From assembly GCA_016715115.1 (NCBI GenBank), contig JADKBM010000016.1, positions 682,001 to 746,000 of the forward strand: a DNA stretch of 64,000 nucleotides, read 5' to 3'. The DNA comes from Acidobacteriota bacterium (GTDB lineage Bacteria; Acidobacteriota; Blastocatellia; Pyrinomonadales; Pyrinomonadaceae). A program made the translations under genes and the position numbers. Positions 34,611 through 43,297 of this stretch are shown here, in pieces. The notes under the pieces were generated by a model. That model was not told the origin of the DNA and did no database searches. It worked only from the letters and a program-made list of their open reading frames with translations. Numbering within the stretch: the stretch's first letter is position 1; every line of letters begins with the position of its first letter.

Positions 34611-35125
34611 GCCTTGTCCTGACAGTAGAGGACATAGCGGATCGCTGCCTCGACGTGGCGCGGTTTCCACAGACGCCGTCGGCTTCGGCCACGCGACCAA
34701 ACCCGACTTCCCGGCGGGACTAGACCCTTTTCGCGGAGCTTCTTCGTCGCCCGCGCTTTCATTGCGTCGGCTATTCTCTCCGGCTCGGTCTGCGCGCTGA
34801 CAACCGAATGCGCGTGGTTTGTCCGGACATTCAGCGCCCGAAGATCATATCCGCGATCGGCACACAGCTCGCGGATCGCTTCGTCGGCGACCTGACGCTG
34901 CCGGCGATCGAGCAACACCGCATCCTGTTTCATGTTTGCAAGCATACGCTCTTCAAGGTTCAGGTTTGGCTTGATCCGCCGCGAGCCGTACTCATTGCGT
35001 CCATGCGTATCGACGGACGTCCGCTCGTCGCCATGCAGCCATGTACCGTAAGTTCGGATCGTTATGAGATAAGCAAGAGGAAATTCGTTTCGTTCGAACT
35101 CGTCGAACCCATAATCGTCAATCAT
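34538..35125 (-). CDS. REP-associated tyrosine transposase (RAYT, IS200/Y1 HUH family)
   Basis: The protein has 195 residues. The HUH metal-binding motif is H104-A-H106 in RTNHAHSVVS. The catalytic Tyr is in RYVLYCQDK (Y164 or Y167). The N-terminus has the family strand LITIRTYGTWLHGD. RAYTs cut and rejoin single-stranded REP palindromes and are thought to spread them. The gene is surrounded by copies of one REP-like repeat on both sides, in both orientations. The last seven residues (AETRTE after N) are read from the repeat itself, which also supplies the stop codon. It appears intact. Confidence 0.88.
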   Translation of the reverse strand: MIDDYGFDEFERNEFPLAYLITIRTYGTWLHGDERTSVDTHGRNEYGSRRIKPNLNLEERMLANMKQDAVLLDRRQRQVADEAIRELCADRGYDLRALNVRTNHAHSVVSAQTEPERIADAMKARATKKLREKGLVPPGSRVWSRGRSRRRLWKPRHVEAAIRYVLYCQDKASFDEWMHRNGYGDAESNAETRTE

Positions 35126-35165
35126 AGTGAGTAGTTTTTGAGAGTCGGAATTCTAACACAACAAT

Positions 35166-35457
35166 GCAGAATAACAATGCAGAAACGCGCGCGAAGTAAG
35201 CGTGCCCGCTCGCAGCGCGAGCGATCCGTCATCATCCGTCACCGTCATCATCCCGGCTCGGCCGCGAACGTGGGTTCACGCGTAAACGCGTAACTCGTGC
35301 GCGATCAAGAATGCAGAAACGCGCACGAAGTAAGCGTGCCCGCTCGCAGCGCGAGCGATCCGTCATCATCCGTCACCGTCATCATCCCGTGCGCGTCGAA
35401 TCATCACGCCTCGACCGCTCTGCGGCCGTGCACGCTTACTCCGTGCGCGTTTCCGCA
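35166..35457. repeat. REP-like repeats upstream of the RAYT gene
   Basis: Two forward copies (near 35176 and 35311, GCAGAAACGCGCRCGAAGTA then CGCTCGCAGCGCGAGCGATC) and one inverse copy (about 35400-35457). The inverse copy runs into the 3' end of the hsdR remnant. Alternating orientation is as in BIME clusters. Confidence 0.85.
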
Positions 35458-36230
35458 TTTATTTCCCCGCAGATCAACTCCGCCTGCATCAGGACCTGTT
35501 TCACCGCGTCTTCCTGCAGGTCCGGTGGGTAGCCGTATTTTTTCAGGATGCGCTTGACCAAAACCCTGATCTTCGCGCGCGCTGATTCGCGAAGGGTCCA
35601 GTCGATCGAGACGTTTTTGCGAACCAGCGAGATGAGTTCCGTCGCGATCACTTTCAGCTGATCGTCGCCCATTACATCGCGTGCCGACTTGTTCGCCGCC
35701 AGAGCGTCGTAAAAGGCGACTTTGTCATCGGTCAACCCCAACTCATCGCCGCGTTTGGCGGCGGCGTCGATCTCTTTGGCGAGCGCGATCAGTTCCTCGA
35801 TCACTTCCTGTGTCGCGATCGCCCGGTTGTGATAGGCATTGAGCGTCTTTTTGAGCTTCTCGCTGAAAAGCTGCGACATCATCAGATTATGGCGCGCGCA
35901 CAAATGGATCTCGTCACTCACAAGCATTTCGAGCAATTCCGCGGCGTGGCAATCCAAAATCCGAAATCGAAAATCCAAAATGGACTGGCGGCCGCGTCGA
36001 GCTGTTCCGGCGAGCGCTTGCCGTTTGAATTCTGTTTGCCCAGCGCCGCCGAGATTGCCTGAAAATAGCTGATGTCGTCGCGGAGCGCCGTCGCCTCGTC
36101 GCTCGCGGCGCACAAGGCGAAGGCTTTCGACAGACACGACGCAATCCAAAATCCGCAATCCAAAATCCAAAATCGAGTGGGTCGCCCTTGCCGCCGCTTT
36201 CGGTATAAACCGATAGCGCGTATTTAATAA
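35436..36230 (-). pseudogene. hsdR remnant, copy 1 (3' part of type I restriction subunit R)
   Basis: Family segments are recognisable in order on the minus strand. A stretch with SKAFALCAASDEATALRDDI is followed by YFQAISAALGKQNS in one frame. In another frame come LSEKL-type helices, then LGLTDDKVAFYDALAANKSA, then RKNVSIDWTLRESARAKIRV and KRILKKYGYPPDLQEDAVKQ. HsdR normally has about 1000 residues and only the C-terminal 200 or so are here. Two heptamer-repeat tracts (35949-35980 and 36141-36176) replace internal segments and break the frame. The final residues NAETRTE and the stop come from a REP-like repeat. The sequence is nearly identical to the copy at 45206-46034. The gene is inactive. 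Confidence 0.85.
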
Positions 36231-36644
36231 AACGAAATTACTCGTCAACCAGGCGCGACCGGAGACGTTCACCTTCGCGCGAAACAGTGTTCACCTTCAC
36301 GCGAAATAGCGTGCACCTGCGTGCGAAATATGCACAGTCGTGGGCGGCGCATTCACGCGTCAACGGCTCCGGGTCACGCAACCTCACGGGCAATTTGATC
36401 TCGGGGCTCGGCCGCCCGGATTAGCGGAAAGGCTCGGGAGGCCGTGTCAAAACTCCGTCGGGATACGAGGGCTATCAGCACGAGCCGCAAATCCAACCGA
36501 TATTTAGAAGACTTGTCCATCAATTGGTCAAAGTAAATGATTTCCGGCTTTAGCGGGCTAAAGCCGGGGGCATTTGCATCTTTTTTCCACTAGCTGAAGA
36601 GGCTGTGTCAAAACTCCGATTTGTCTTCGGTTTTATGAATTGGA
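36231..36644. other. Repeat-rich spacer
   Basis: No gene. It holds two copies of GTTCACCTTCRCGCGAAA (near 36272 and 36292; a further one near 38128), a GGCTTTAGC/GCTAAAGCC palindrome near 36546, part of a CCACTAGCTGAAG REP-like hairpin near 36587, and a segment 36601-36645 that is the inverse of about 18488-18530. Confidence 0.6.
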
Positions 36645-36902
36645 GGCTGTCTGAAAAGCCGATAAATTCGCTGAAAGCGAATCAGATAATAGCCTGGGGT
36701 GAGCGAAGCGTAACCCCAGGCTATTAGTCAGATGGGACTCCGACCCTGAAGGGGTCGAAGGTAAGTCGTTTATTGTTCGACCCTTGCAGGATCATGATGT
36801 CGCGTTGTTGAACAAAGGGCGGCGCTCGTTTCTTTCGCCTTGCCGCACACTAGTTTGTTGCCCTGTTTGCGACTTTCAGGAATATGGACTTTTCAGACAG
36901 CC
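36645..36902. mobile_element. MITE-like element, 258 bp
   Basis: Perfect 14-bp terminal inverted repeats are seen: GGCTGTCTGAAAAG at 36645-36658 and CTTTTCAGACAGCC at 36889-36902. Inside is a hairpin AGCCTGGGGT/ACCCCAGGCT (about 36690-36725) and no open frame. GGCTGTCTGAAAAG-type ends are common in IS5/IS1182-type and related elements, so it could be moved in trans by such a transposase; none is in the window. Confidence 0.7.
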
Positions 36903-36969
36903 CTGACGTGCCTTCCACCCCGCAAGCGGCTCCGCCACACTTCCTCTTTACTCGGTTTCCGCGTCGGCT

Positions 36970-36975
36970 TATAAT
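36970..36975 (+). promoter_or_regulatory. -10 box positioned for a leaderless HNH transcript
   Basis: A perfect TATAAT ends 6 nt before the GTG start codon at 36982. A transcript starting the usual 6-8 nt after a -10 box would begin at or next to the start codon. No ribosome-binding site is present, which agrees with leaderless translation. Confidence 0.45.
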
Positions 36976-36981
36976 CGCGGC

Positions 36982-37890
36982 GTGCGGCAGATCGGCTATT
37001 ACATTGATCGAATCAAATCCTTGAATCGCGGGCGGGCTCACGGGAAGCGGGCGCCGCATAAACCTATTTTGCTGCTCGCGCTGATCGATATGGTCGCGGA
37101 AGGCAAGGTCGCCGACAACCGATTCCCCATCTCGACAGTTCTCGTCGAGGCCTTTCTTAAATACTGGAACCTCGTTAGGCTCGACAAACCGGCGATCCAT
37201 CTTCCGCTCTACCACCTTCAAACGGACGGAATCTGGCGGCTTATCCCTTTGCCGGATTCAGCCGTGATGCGTTTCGGTTCAATGGCGGAGATCAAGAAAC
37301 ACATCGCTTTCGGCCGACTCGACGACGACCTCTTCGCCCTTCTTCTCGATCCTGTCAACCGCGAGGCGATCCGCGAATCCCTGATCAGGGATCATTTCCC
37401 GGACGATGCCGGTGTCTTCAGGGCCGCAACCGGTGCCGATTCGAGCGGCCATCGAATCGAGGACCTGCTCGAGATCGCCGCCACCGAGTCCCGCGCCTTT
37501 GCGCGGCCGAGACGCAGCCCGCTTTTCCGGAGCGTCATAATGCGACTGTACGATTTCACCTGCGCGGCGTGCCGGCACCGTGTCGTCACCATCGAGGGCG
37601 TGACCGCCGCCGAAGCCGCACACATCATCCCATTCTCGGTAACGCAAGATGACCGCGCCGGCAACGGAATGGCTCTCTGCAAACTCCATCATTGGGCGTT
37701 CGACGCAGGCTTGCTTTCGGTCGATGACGGCTACGGACTGCTCGTTTCTGATAAATTCGAAGAACAGGGCGAGGCGACCTCGCTTTTCGCCGAATTGCGG
37801 CGCCGTTCCATCCTGCTCCCGTCCGAATCCGCATTCAGGCCCTCGAACGAAAGCCTTGAGTGGCACCGGTCGAACCGGTTTCAAAACTGA
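36982..37890 (+). CDS. HNH endonuclease, putative restriction enzyme
   Basis: The protein has 302 residues. The C-terminal HNH (HNH_2-like) nuclease domain (about 180-260) shows all key residues: C194 and C197 in FTCAAC, H214 in AEAAHIIPFS, N228 in AGNGMALC, C233, then HHWAFD (236-241). The N-terminal 150 residues (beginning IGYYIDRIKSLNRGRAHGKR) look like the helical/DNA-sensing domain attached to HNH in McrA-type modification-dependent endonucleases. Start codon is GTG. The next small gene starts inside its stop codon (TGATG), so they were once coupled. The lower-copy AT-rich surroundings and the island context suggest a defence role; substrate preference is unknown. Confidence 0.82.
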   Translation: MRQIGYYIDRIKSLNRGRAHGKRAPHKPILLLALIDMVAEGKVADNRFPISTVLVEAFLKYWNLVRLDKPAIHLPLYHLQTDGIWRLIPLPDSAVMRFGSMAEIKKHIAFGRLDDDLFALLLDPVNREAIRESLIRDHFPDDAGVFRAATGADSSGHRIEDLLEIAATESRAFARPRRSPLFRSVIMRLYDFTCAACRHRVVTIEGVTAAEAAHIIPFSVTQDDRAGNGMALCKLHHWAFDAGLLSVDDGYGLLVSDKFEEQGEATSLFAELRRRSILLPSESAFRPSNESLEWHRSNRFQN

Positions 37891-38030
37891 TGGGCAACCT
37901 GACCGAATATCTTCAGCAGCAGTTCGAGGCGCAACGCCCGCCCGGTTGGACCTGCAACCGGGAAGTCGCCTTGCTCCCGCTCGAACTCTCCCGGTCGATG
38001 GGCTACGCGCCGCGGGCCGACGTTGATTAG
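37890..38030 (+). pseudogene. Truncated gene coupled to the HNH endonuclease
   Basis: Forty-six residues begin MGNLTEYLQQQFEAQRP and include PPGWTCNREVALLPLELSRS and GYAPRADVD, then a stop. The sequence resembles the N-terminus of a larger family found beside restriction genes, where GYAPRADV is followed by a further strand and a long body. Here the stop follows directly, so only the first part remains. The ATG overlaps the HNH stop codon by one base. From 38031 to 38277 only debris is seen. Confidence 0.5.
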
Positions 38031-38277
38031 TCGGATATCAAGCCGATATGCGGGCAACTTCTTTTTTCCGCCTGAAAAGGATAAGGAGAATAATGCTCCG
38101 TGTTCATCGACCATCCGCGACCGGTATGTTCACCTTCGCGCGAATATGCACTTACTCTCGACGAACGTGGTAAAAGGCCAACTGAGAAATCCGCCCATTC
38201 GGCTTTTGAAAACCCCGTTCGCGATTATTCGCGAACCGTCGCATCACGATCTATGACCTGGAGCAAGCGAGCTCGTA

Positions 38278-41025
38278 TCACAGGAATGCCGTCCAGTCAC
38301 CGTCGACGAGATCCTCATCGAGGAATCCGAATGCTTCTGGAATTTTATCCGCATAGGTGACGCCCAGAAACGTTGTAGCGCGAGTTAGGCCAACATATAA
38401 GTACTTATCTACAAGTTCGGGGTGATGTTCATATGAACGATCAATGTCGATGTAGAACACTCCTTCGAATTCAAGGCCTTTGATGAATTCAATACTGAAT
38501 ACTCTGATATTACTGCCAGTCCCCAAGATCTTGCCCAATTTGCATGGTTCAACGTCAATCGAATACTCGTTGAGAGCCTCCTTGAGGATCTTATGCGCTG
38601 GATCGATATCGCTCTCGGTCGGTACAAAGATCGCGATTGATGGAAGCGATTCACCGTTAATCCGATAAATCTCATAAACCCGACTTGCCAGCCAGTCCCC
38701 AAGATTGTCGTCAAGGGCTCCGGCGTACTTTAGTGGAGGTGGAAAGTCCCCGGTGCTGTGGTATCTGCTATCGAACGGCGGTTCCTCACCAATAATATTC
38801 GTATACAGCTTTTTCGCAGTATTCAATAGCATCGGTGTTTGTCGATATGAAGCTACTAGTTCGAACCGCTCAACCGTGGGTATCAAAGCTTCCAGCTCTT
38901 TCCAGTCCCCGAGGCCGACAGTCGTAACCCTCTGCATTAGATCCCCCGAAAAAGTGACGGCACGGTATCGAGGATCGGTAAGATAGTAGATTGATGCCAG
39001 CTGGATAGCAGAGAAATCCGTGGCCTCATCTACAGCAATGTGCGTACGATACTGATCAGCGATCCTGCCCAACAGCTCTCGTCGCTTTTCGGTTTCAATG
39101 CCCGGCCCGCTAGAATCGTTAAGAATTGAAGCGATTCGAAAAATCGCGAAAATCAGAATGTCGATTTCTTCCGCGCTAATCCTATGATTCTCAACGGCGT
39201 CGCGCGAATCGGACCAATAATTCGAACCGCCGTGCGCCTCCAGATTGGAAATCCTGAATCGCTGGTATGATCGTGGGATCTCCGCGAGAAAGCGGTTGAA
39301 CGAACTAATGCGAAGAATCGCAGGTTTTAACGCAAGTCTCAGTCTCCCAACCAAGCGCAAGTCATTCGATGTCTCGTCAGTCATTTCGAGATATTCCCAA
39401 ATGAACTGGGCATCCTTACCCCGCAGTTTTCTGCCAACAGCACTAGCTTCAGATTCCTGAGCGAGCACTTGCCGGATCTTGCTTCGAGCTTTGAGCCTTG
39501 GATCGACATCAGCCCCAATTTCGTCCAAATTATCTTCTGTCGCGGCCTCCAAATCGTCGGTCAATAACGACTTATTGTCCTCCGCTGAGGCTTGAACAAA
39601 CTCGACGATGTCGTCAAATCGAGTCGGGTTCATTTCGATCCACGAATCCACGAATTCATTAATCAGGTTGTCAGCGTTTCTTCGAAGGTTAGAATAGGCG
39701 ACGGACAACATAGACAAATCTTCGATGGCACTAATCGATTTGAGCCCACCGGAATATGGAAGCTGATCGTTGAGTTTACTTCGAAGGTTACTGGCAGCAG
39801 CAGTGAACGTCCTGAACTTCTCGCCGATTGAAAACGTCCTGTTCGTCAATTCGCGTGGGTCTATTTTCACACCCGAGATACTCTCGAGGGCCGTTTGCAA
39901 CGCAGAAAGGAATTCTTGATCGAAAAACGCGATAAATTCGAGGGCGGTGTGTGAGGTTCCGGCACTGGACGGGTTGGAAAGTAAGACGTTTTCAGTCTTG
40001 CTAAAAAGTCCTTTATCGCCGCGTTTAAGGAAGCCGAGTACGTCGCGGCCAAGGATTCCTCGTTCCCTCTCCCATGTTGTAACGAATTGATCGGTGGCGG
40101 AAAGCCCTTCTTTGTTCATCGCCTCCTTTAGGTAAATCTTCAAAAGGTCGTTTGGGGTGAAGATAAGCCAGTTGGTGCGGTCATCCTCGGAGAGACTAAT
40201 GCCATCAGTCTCTTCAAGGTGAGATGCTCCCGCCTTCATTGCGATTCTCTTGATAACGGAAGTCGTCTTCCCGGTCCCAGGTGAGCCGGAAAGGATCAAC
40301 TGCGAGTTCAACGGCATTCTGCAAAACTCGTCCTGAGCGGAATCGAGAACGGGCTGGTCTTTTAGTGCGATCGACTCGACTATTTCACGTACTCGGTTTA
40401 GCTTTTCTTCCTGTGTATCGCGCTGATCTTGCCGGTGCGCTTCTTCAAGTGTTCGCAGTTCGTCAAGAGTCGCTCTTCCGTCCGCCCCGGGGGCGACAAT
40501 TTCATCCGCCGGCTCCAGAATGTCCACCACCGGAACAACCACAGCAGGGGCGGCGACGCCGAGAGCCGCTCTCAACGATGTCACGTATTCGTCATCTAGA
40601 TGGAATGCGATCTGATTGTTCCGAGCATCCCAAACCTCGCGCCGGACGGGGTTGAAAATATTCTTCTCAACCACGCGCATCGTTTTCTGCCCGCGGTTGT
40701 ACGGAAGTGAGATCGTCAGTTCATTACCCGGATCGATCGATGCAATCCTGCCGGCTTTGGCGTCGCGGTTAGCGAAGAGCGCGATCGGATTCTTCGGTTC
40801 AAAATTTAAGGGAGTGTGCCCTCGACACACGAGATAAATTCTTTCGGTTTCAGCCTTGCCGTCAATCGATTCCATGACCCTTACCCAACCAACAAACGGC
40901 TCGCCCATCCTCCGAAGTTGCTCGACTCTAACAACTGCACTGCCGCCGCCGGCAACAAATCGCTCATCAAACCAATCGAGCTCCATCAATACCTCGTTGC
41001 CGATTTTTCTTGACCTTTTCTTCAT
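38278..41025 (-). CDS. UvrD/Rep-like superfamily 1 helicase of a defence island
   Basis: The start at 41025 (MKKRSRKIGN) has GAGGTG 6 nt upstream and gives 915 residues. SF1 motifs in order: Walker A SGSPGTGKTTS (about 246-256), Walker B HIAVDEATDFSA, motif III VTFSGDLMQRV, motif IV VASYRQTPMLL, motif V IKGLEFEGVFYID, motif VI YLYVGLTRATT. The first 230 residues are a separate domain with no family known to the annotator; a long helical insert separates motifs I and II. There is no visible nuclease motif. VDEATD instead of VDEAQD is a slight deviation. It follows a truncated HIT gene by 8 nt. A role in DNA or RNA surveillance against phage is inferred from location only. Confidence 0.85.
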   Translation of the reverse strand: MKKRSRKIGNEVLMELDWFDERFVAGGGSAVVRVEQLRRMGEPFVGWVRVMESIDGKAETERIYLVCRGHTPLNFEPKNPIALFANRDAKAGRIASIDPGNELTISLPYNRGQKTMRVVEKNIFNPVRREVWDARNNQIAFHLDDEYVTSLRAALGVAAPAVVVPVVDILEPADEIVAPGADGRATLDELRTLEEAHRQDQRDTQEEKLNRVREIVESIALKDQPVLDSAQDEFCRMPLNSQLILSGSPGTGKTTSVIKRIAMKAGASHLEETDGISLSEDDRTNWLIFTPNDLLKIYLKEAMNKEGLSATDQFVTTWERERGILGRDVLGFLKRGDKGLFSKTENVLLSNPSSAGTSHTALEFIAFFDQEFLSALQTALESISGVKIDPRELTNRTFSIGEKFRTFTAAASNLRSKLNDQLPYSGGLKSISAIEDLSMLSVAYSNLRRNADNLINEFVDSWIEMNPTRFDDIVEFVQASAEDNKSLLTDDLEAATEDNLDEIGADVDPRLKARSKIRQVLAQESEASAVGRKLRGKDAQFIWEYLEMTDETSNDLRLVGRLRLALKPAILRISSFNRFLAEIPRSYQRFRISNLEAHGGSNYWSDSRDAVENHRISAEEIDILIFAIFRIASILNDSSGPGIETEKRRELLGRIADQYRTHIAVDEATDFSAIQLASIYYLTDPRYRAVTFSGDLMQRVTTVGLGDWKELEALIPTVERFELVASYRQTPMLLNTAKKLYTNIIGEEPPFDSRYHSTGDFPPPLKYAGALDDNLGDWLASRVYEIYRINGESLPSIAIFVPTESDIDPAHKILKEALNEYSIDVEPCKLGKILGTGSNIRVFSIEFIKGLEFEGVFYIDIDRSYEHHPELVDKYLYVGLTRATTFLGVTYADKIPEAFGFLDEDLVDGDWTAFL

Positions 41026-41033
41026 AAAGCACC

Positions 41034-41255
41034 TCACTTATAGTCAGCCGCGACGATCCTCTCGCGTTCGCTCTTTATCAACACGTAGCACGCGAGCAAC
41101 TCCTCCGCCGTCAACCCGAACCAATCCGCGATATGGCGTTTTGGAATCACCAACGTGTGCAATTCCGTCACCGGAAACCCGTCCCGAATCGCAAACGCAA
41201 GTTCGTTCCCGGCGATGATCCGCGAAATCGGTATTGTGCAGAATGGACAGGACAT
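41034..41255 (-). pseudogene. Truncated HIT family protein
   Basis: Seventy-three residues match the N-terminal half of a HIT protein: CPFCTIPISRII, then AFAIRDGFPVTELHTLVIPKRH. The catalytic HxHxH stretch normally found 40 residues later is missing, because the frame stops after ERIVAADYK. The stop overlaps the ribosome-binding region of the helicase gene. It may be a decayed gene or a short zinc-binding leader gene kept for coupling. Without the His triad it cannot be a nucleotide hydrolase. Confidence 0.7.
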
Positions 41256-41296
41256 TTGAATTACTTCCCCAATGCAACCCGCGCAAAGCCGCCGCG

Positions 41297-41525
41297 CTCA
41301 ATGCAGAACCCCGCACGCAGTAAGGGGGTACGGCCGCAGCGCGGTCGGCGCGCTTCGAATTTACAACAGACGCCCCCGCTCGCGCCAACCGTCACCTCAG
41401 AATGCAGAACGCGCACGCAACCACTGCGCGATCGGCGCGCTTCGAATCTACAACAGACGATCCCGCTCGCGCCAACCGATGCCCCTCAAAATGCAGAACC
41501 ACGCACGAAGTAAGGGGCACGGCAT
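41297..41525. repeat. REP-like repeats, 2.5 units
   Basis: Units start at about 41300, 41402 and 41492 with GCAGAAC and continue CGCACGCAGTAAGGGGGTAC or a degenerate form, then GCGCTTCGAATYTACAACAG. They are the same family as at 33548-34260 with a slightly different consensus. Confidence 0.8.
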
Positions 41526-41573
41526 CAATCCCGACAAATTTTGAATCAAGAATATCTAATAGTTGAATTGACA

Positions 41574-41798
41574 TCAAACGACTGTAATTGACGCAATCTC
41601 CCCGCAAATCAACTCCGCCTGCAACAAGACCTGTTTCACCGCATCTTCCTGCAGATCCGGTGGGTAGCCGTATTTTTTCAGGATGCGCTTGACCAAAACC
41701 CTGATCTTCGCGCGCGCCGATTCGCGCAGGGTCCAGTCGATCGAGACGTTCTTCTTGAAATGCGTGATCTGTTTGTTGAACGCTGCCAAGAACGACAT
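41574..41798 (-). pseudogene. hsdR remnant, copy 2 (last 60 codons)
   Basis: It contains KKNVSIDWTLRESARAKIRV, then RILKKYGYPPDLQEDAVKQV and LLQAELICGEI, the C-terminus of a type I R subunit. The first 15 residues of the frame are unrelated, so the junction lies near 41755. At the nucleotide level it is about 95% like the other two copies over the shared 170 bp. It lies next to the AAA/DUF4276 module. Confidence 0.85.
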
Positions 41799-41919
41799 CT
41801 ATGGCGACGTTTAGCCACTCTATATTCATATGCTAAACTTGACGGTCTTTACTCTGAAGACTAGAACACTAGTTGGCGATGTTTTTTTGTAATTAGGGCG
41901 GTAAACGGCGCTCGCGGAA

Positions 41920-42147
41920 ATGAAATTTACTCAATCGAAGCGAATCAGAAGATACGATTGTTACGTCATCGTTCGGCGATTCCTGGGGTTCCAAACGGCA
42001 GAGTCCGAATCGAGAATCCGGATTAGGGTTACGGATTACGAGATAATTTGGAGTTGGAGAACTGACCCAACAACGGTTTTGCAACAGTTAGCCAGCAAAA
42101 CAGTAGGCTCGGAATCCATCGTTAAGGACTTCTTAAGGGCGCTTTAG
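41920..42147 (+). CDS. Small hypothetical protein upstream of the AAA ATPase
   Basis: Seventy-five residues starting MKFTQSKRIRRYDCYVIVRR, basic, with short beta-like stretches (RIRIRVTDYEIIW) and a C-terminal helix. It ends 16 nt before the ATPase start in the same direction, so co-transcription is likely. The region has the same AT-rich composition as the following genes. No family was recognised. It may be an operon member or merely an open frame. Confidence 0.4.
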   Translation: MKFTQSKRIRRYDCYVIVRRFLGFQTAESESRIRIRVTDYEIIWSWRTDPTTVLQQLASKTVGSESIVKDFLRAL

Positions 42148-42163
42148 TACCGGGAGGTATTGG

Positions 42164-43297
42164 ATGAAAGGGGAAATAAAAAAACTCAGTATTAGCGGCT
42201 TTAAGTCGATCCGTGAGCTGGTGGATTTTGAACTGAGGGCCTTAAACATCTTTATCGGCGCAAACGGTGTTGGAAAAAGCAATTTGGTCCAGATGTTTCG
42301 GCTGCTAATGGCGATGACGCAGAAGAACCTCCAGAAATTTGTCGGAGAAAATGGTGGCGCGGATAACTTTCTCCACAACGGTCCAAAAGTTACGTCCGCG
42401 ATCGAGGCAGAATTTGAATTTGAATCGCTCAGTCAACATGCTCAAGGCTCAAATCTCTACCGATTTCAATTGGATCCAACAGTTGATGAAACGTTTCTCG
42501 TAAGCGAACAGCGGAAATATGTAACAACGAGTTGGCGCAGCTACGGAAGCCCCTCGTCGGAGAGTCGATTGCGTGACTTCAAAGACGAAAAATCCTTTGA
42601 CGGCCAATGGAATGGTGTTGGGCATTTCGTTTTTGAATCCATATCTCACTGGATGGTCTACCATTTCCATGATACTAGCTCAACGGCCCCGATGCGCCGT
42701 TCCGAGATTGTTGAGGACAACAATATGTTACGAAATAACGGCGGTAATATTGCCCCGTTTCTGTTGAGGCTGAAGCAGGAAGATTCAACGCGCTCCAATT
42801 ACGAGGAAATAATCAATGCAGTACGACTTGTAATACCATTTTTCGATGATTTTCGTCTGGATGTTAAGACTTACGGCGGGCCACACAAGGTTAGGTTGAG
42901 CTGGAAGCAGCGAGGCTCTGATTTTCCGATGCAACCGTACCATCTCTCCGATGGTTCAATTCGTTTCATTTGCCTTGCAACGGCGCTGTTGCAGCCTAAT
43001 CCGCCATCTGCCATTGTGATCGACGAACCGGAACTTGGTCTTCACCCCGAAGCGATAAGGGTTCTGGCTGAACTTATTCAGGATTGCGCGAAGAGAACAC
43101 AAATCATCGTCGCCACCCAGTCGCCACATTTGCTCGATCAGTTTGCCATTGAGGACATCGTCGTGGTCACTCGCCGCGAGGGTCAATCGACGTTTGAGCG
43201 ATTACAACGCCGAGACTTTTCCGAGTGGCTCAAAGGGTATTCGGTTGGCGAGCTCTGGACCAAGAATGTCATTCAAGGAGGGACAACCAATGAATAG
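42164..43297 (+). CDS. AAA_21/OLD-like ATPase of a two-gene defence module
   Basis: The protein has 377 residues and a GGGAGG ribosome-binding site 7 nt before ATG. It is ABC/SMC-like: FKSIRELVDFELRALNIFIG with Walker A GANGVGKSN (about 30-38), a signature-like YHLSDGSIRF, Walker B AIVIDEPELGLHP, and the His switch VATQSPHLLDQF. The C-terminus continues into the next gene, which overlaps by 8 nt. The OLD nucleases have this ATPase joined to a Toprim domain; here the two halves are probably separate proteins. The role in phage defence is inferred from family and location. Confidence 0.85.
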   Translation: MKGEIKKLSISGFKSIRELVDFELRALNIFIGANGVGKSNLVQMFRLLMAMTQKNLQKFVGENGGADNFLHNGPKVTSAIEAEFEFESLSQHAQGSNLYRFQLDPTVDETFLVSEQRKYVTTSWRSYGSPSSESRLRDFKDEKSFDGQWNGVGHFVFESISHWMVYHFHDTSSTAPMRRSEIVEDNNMLRNNGGNIAPFLLRLKQEDSTRSNYEEIINAVRLVIPFFDDFRLDVKTYGGPHKVRLSWKQRGSDFPMQPYHLSDGSIRFICLATALLQPNPPSAIVIDEPELGLHPEAIRVLAELIQDCAKRTQIIVATQSPHLLDQFAIEDIVVVTRREGQSTFERLQRRDFSEWLKGYSVGELWTKNVIQGGTTNE

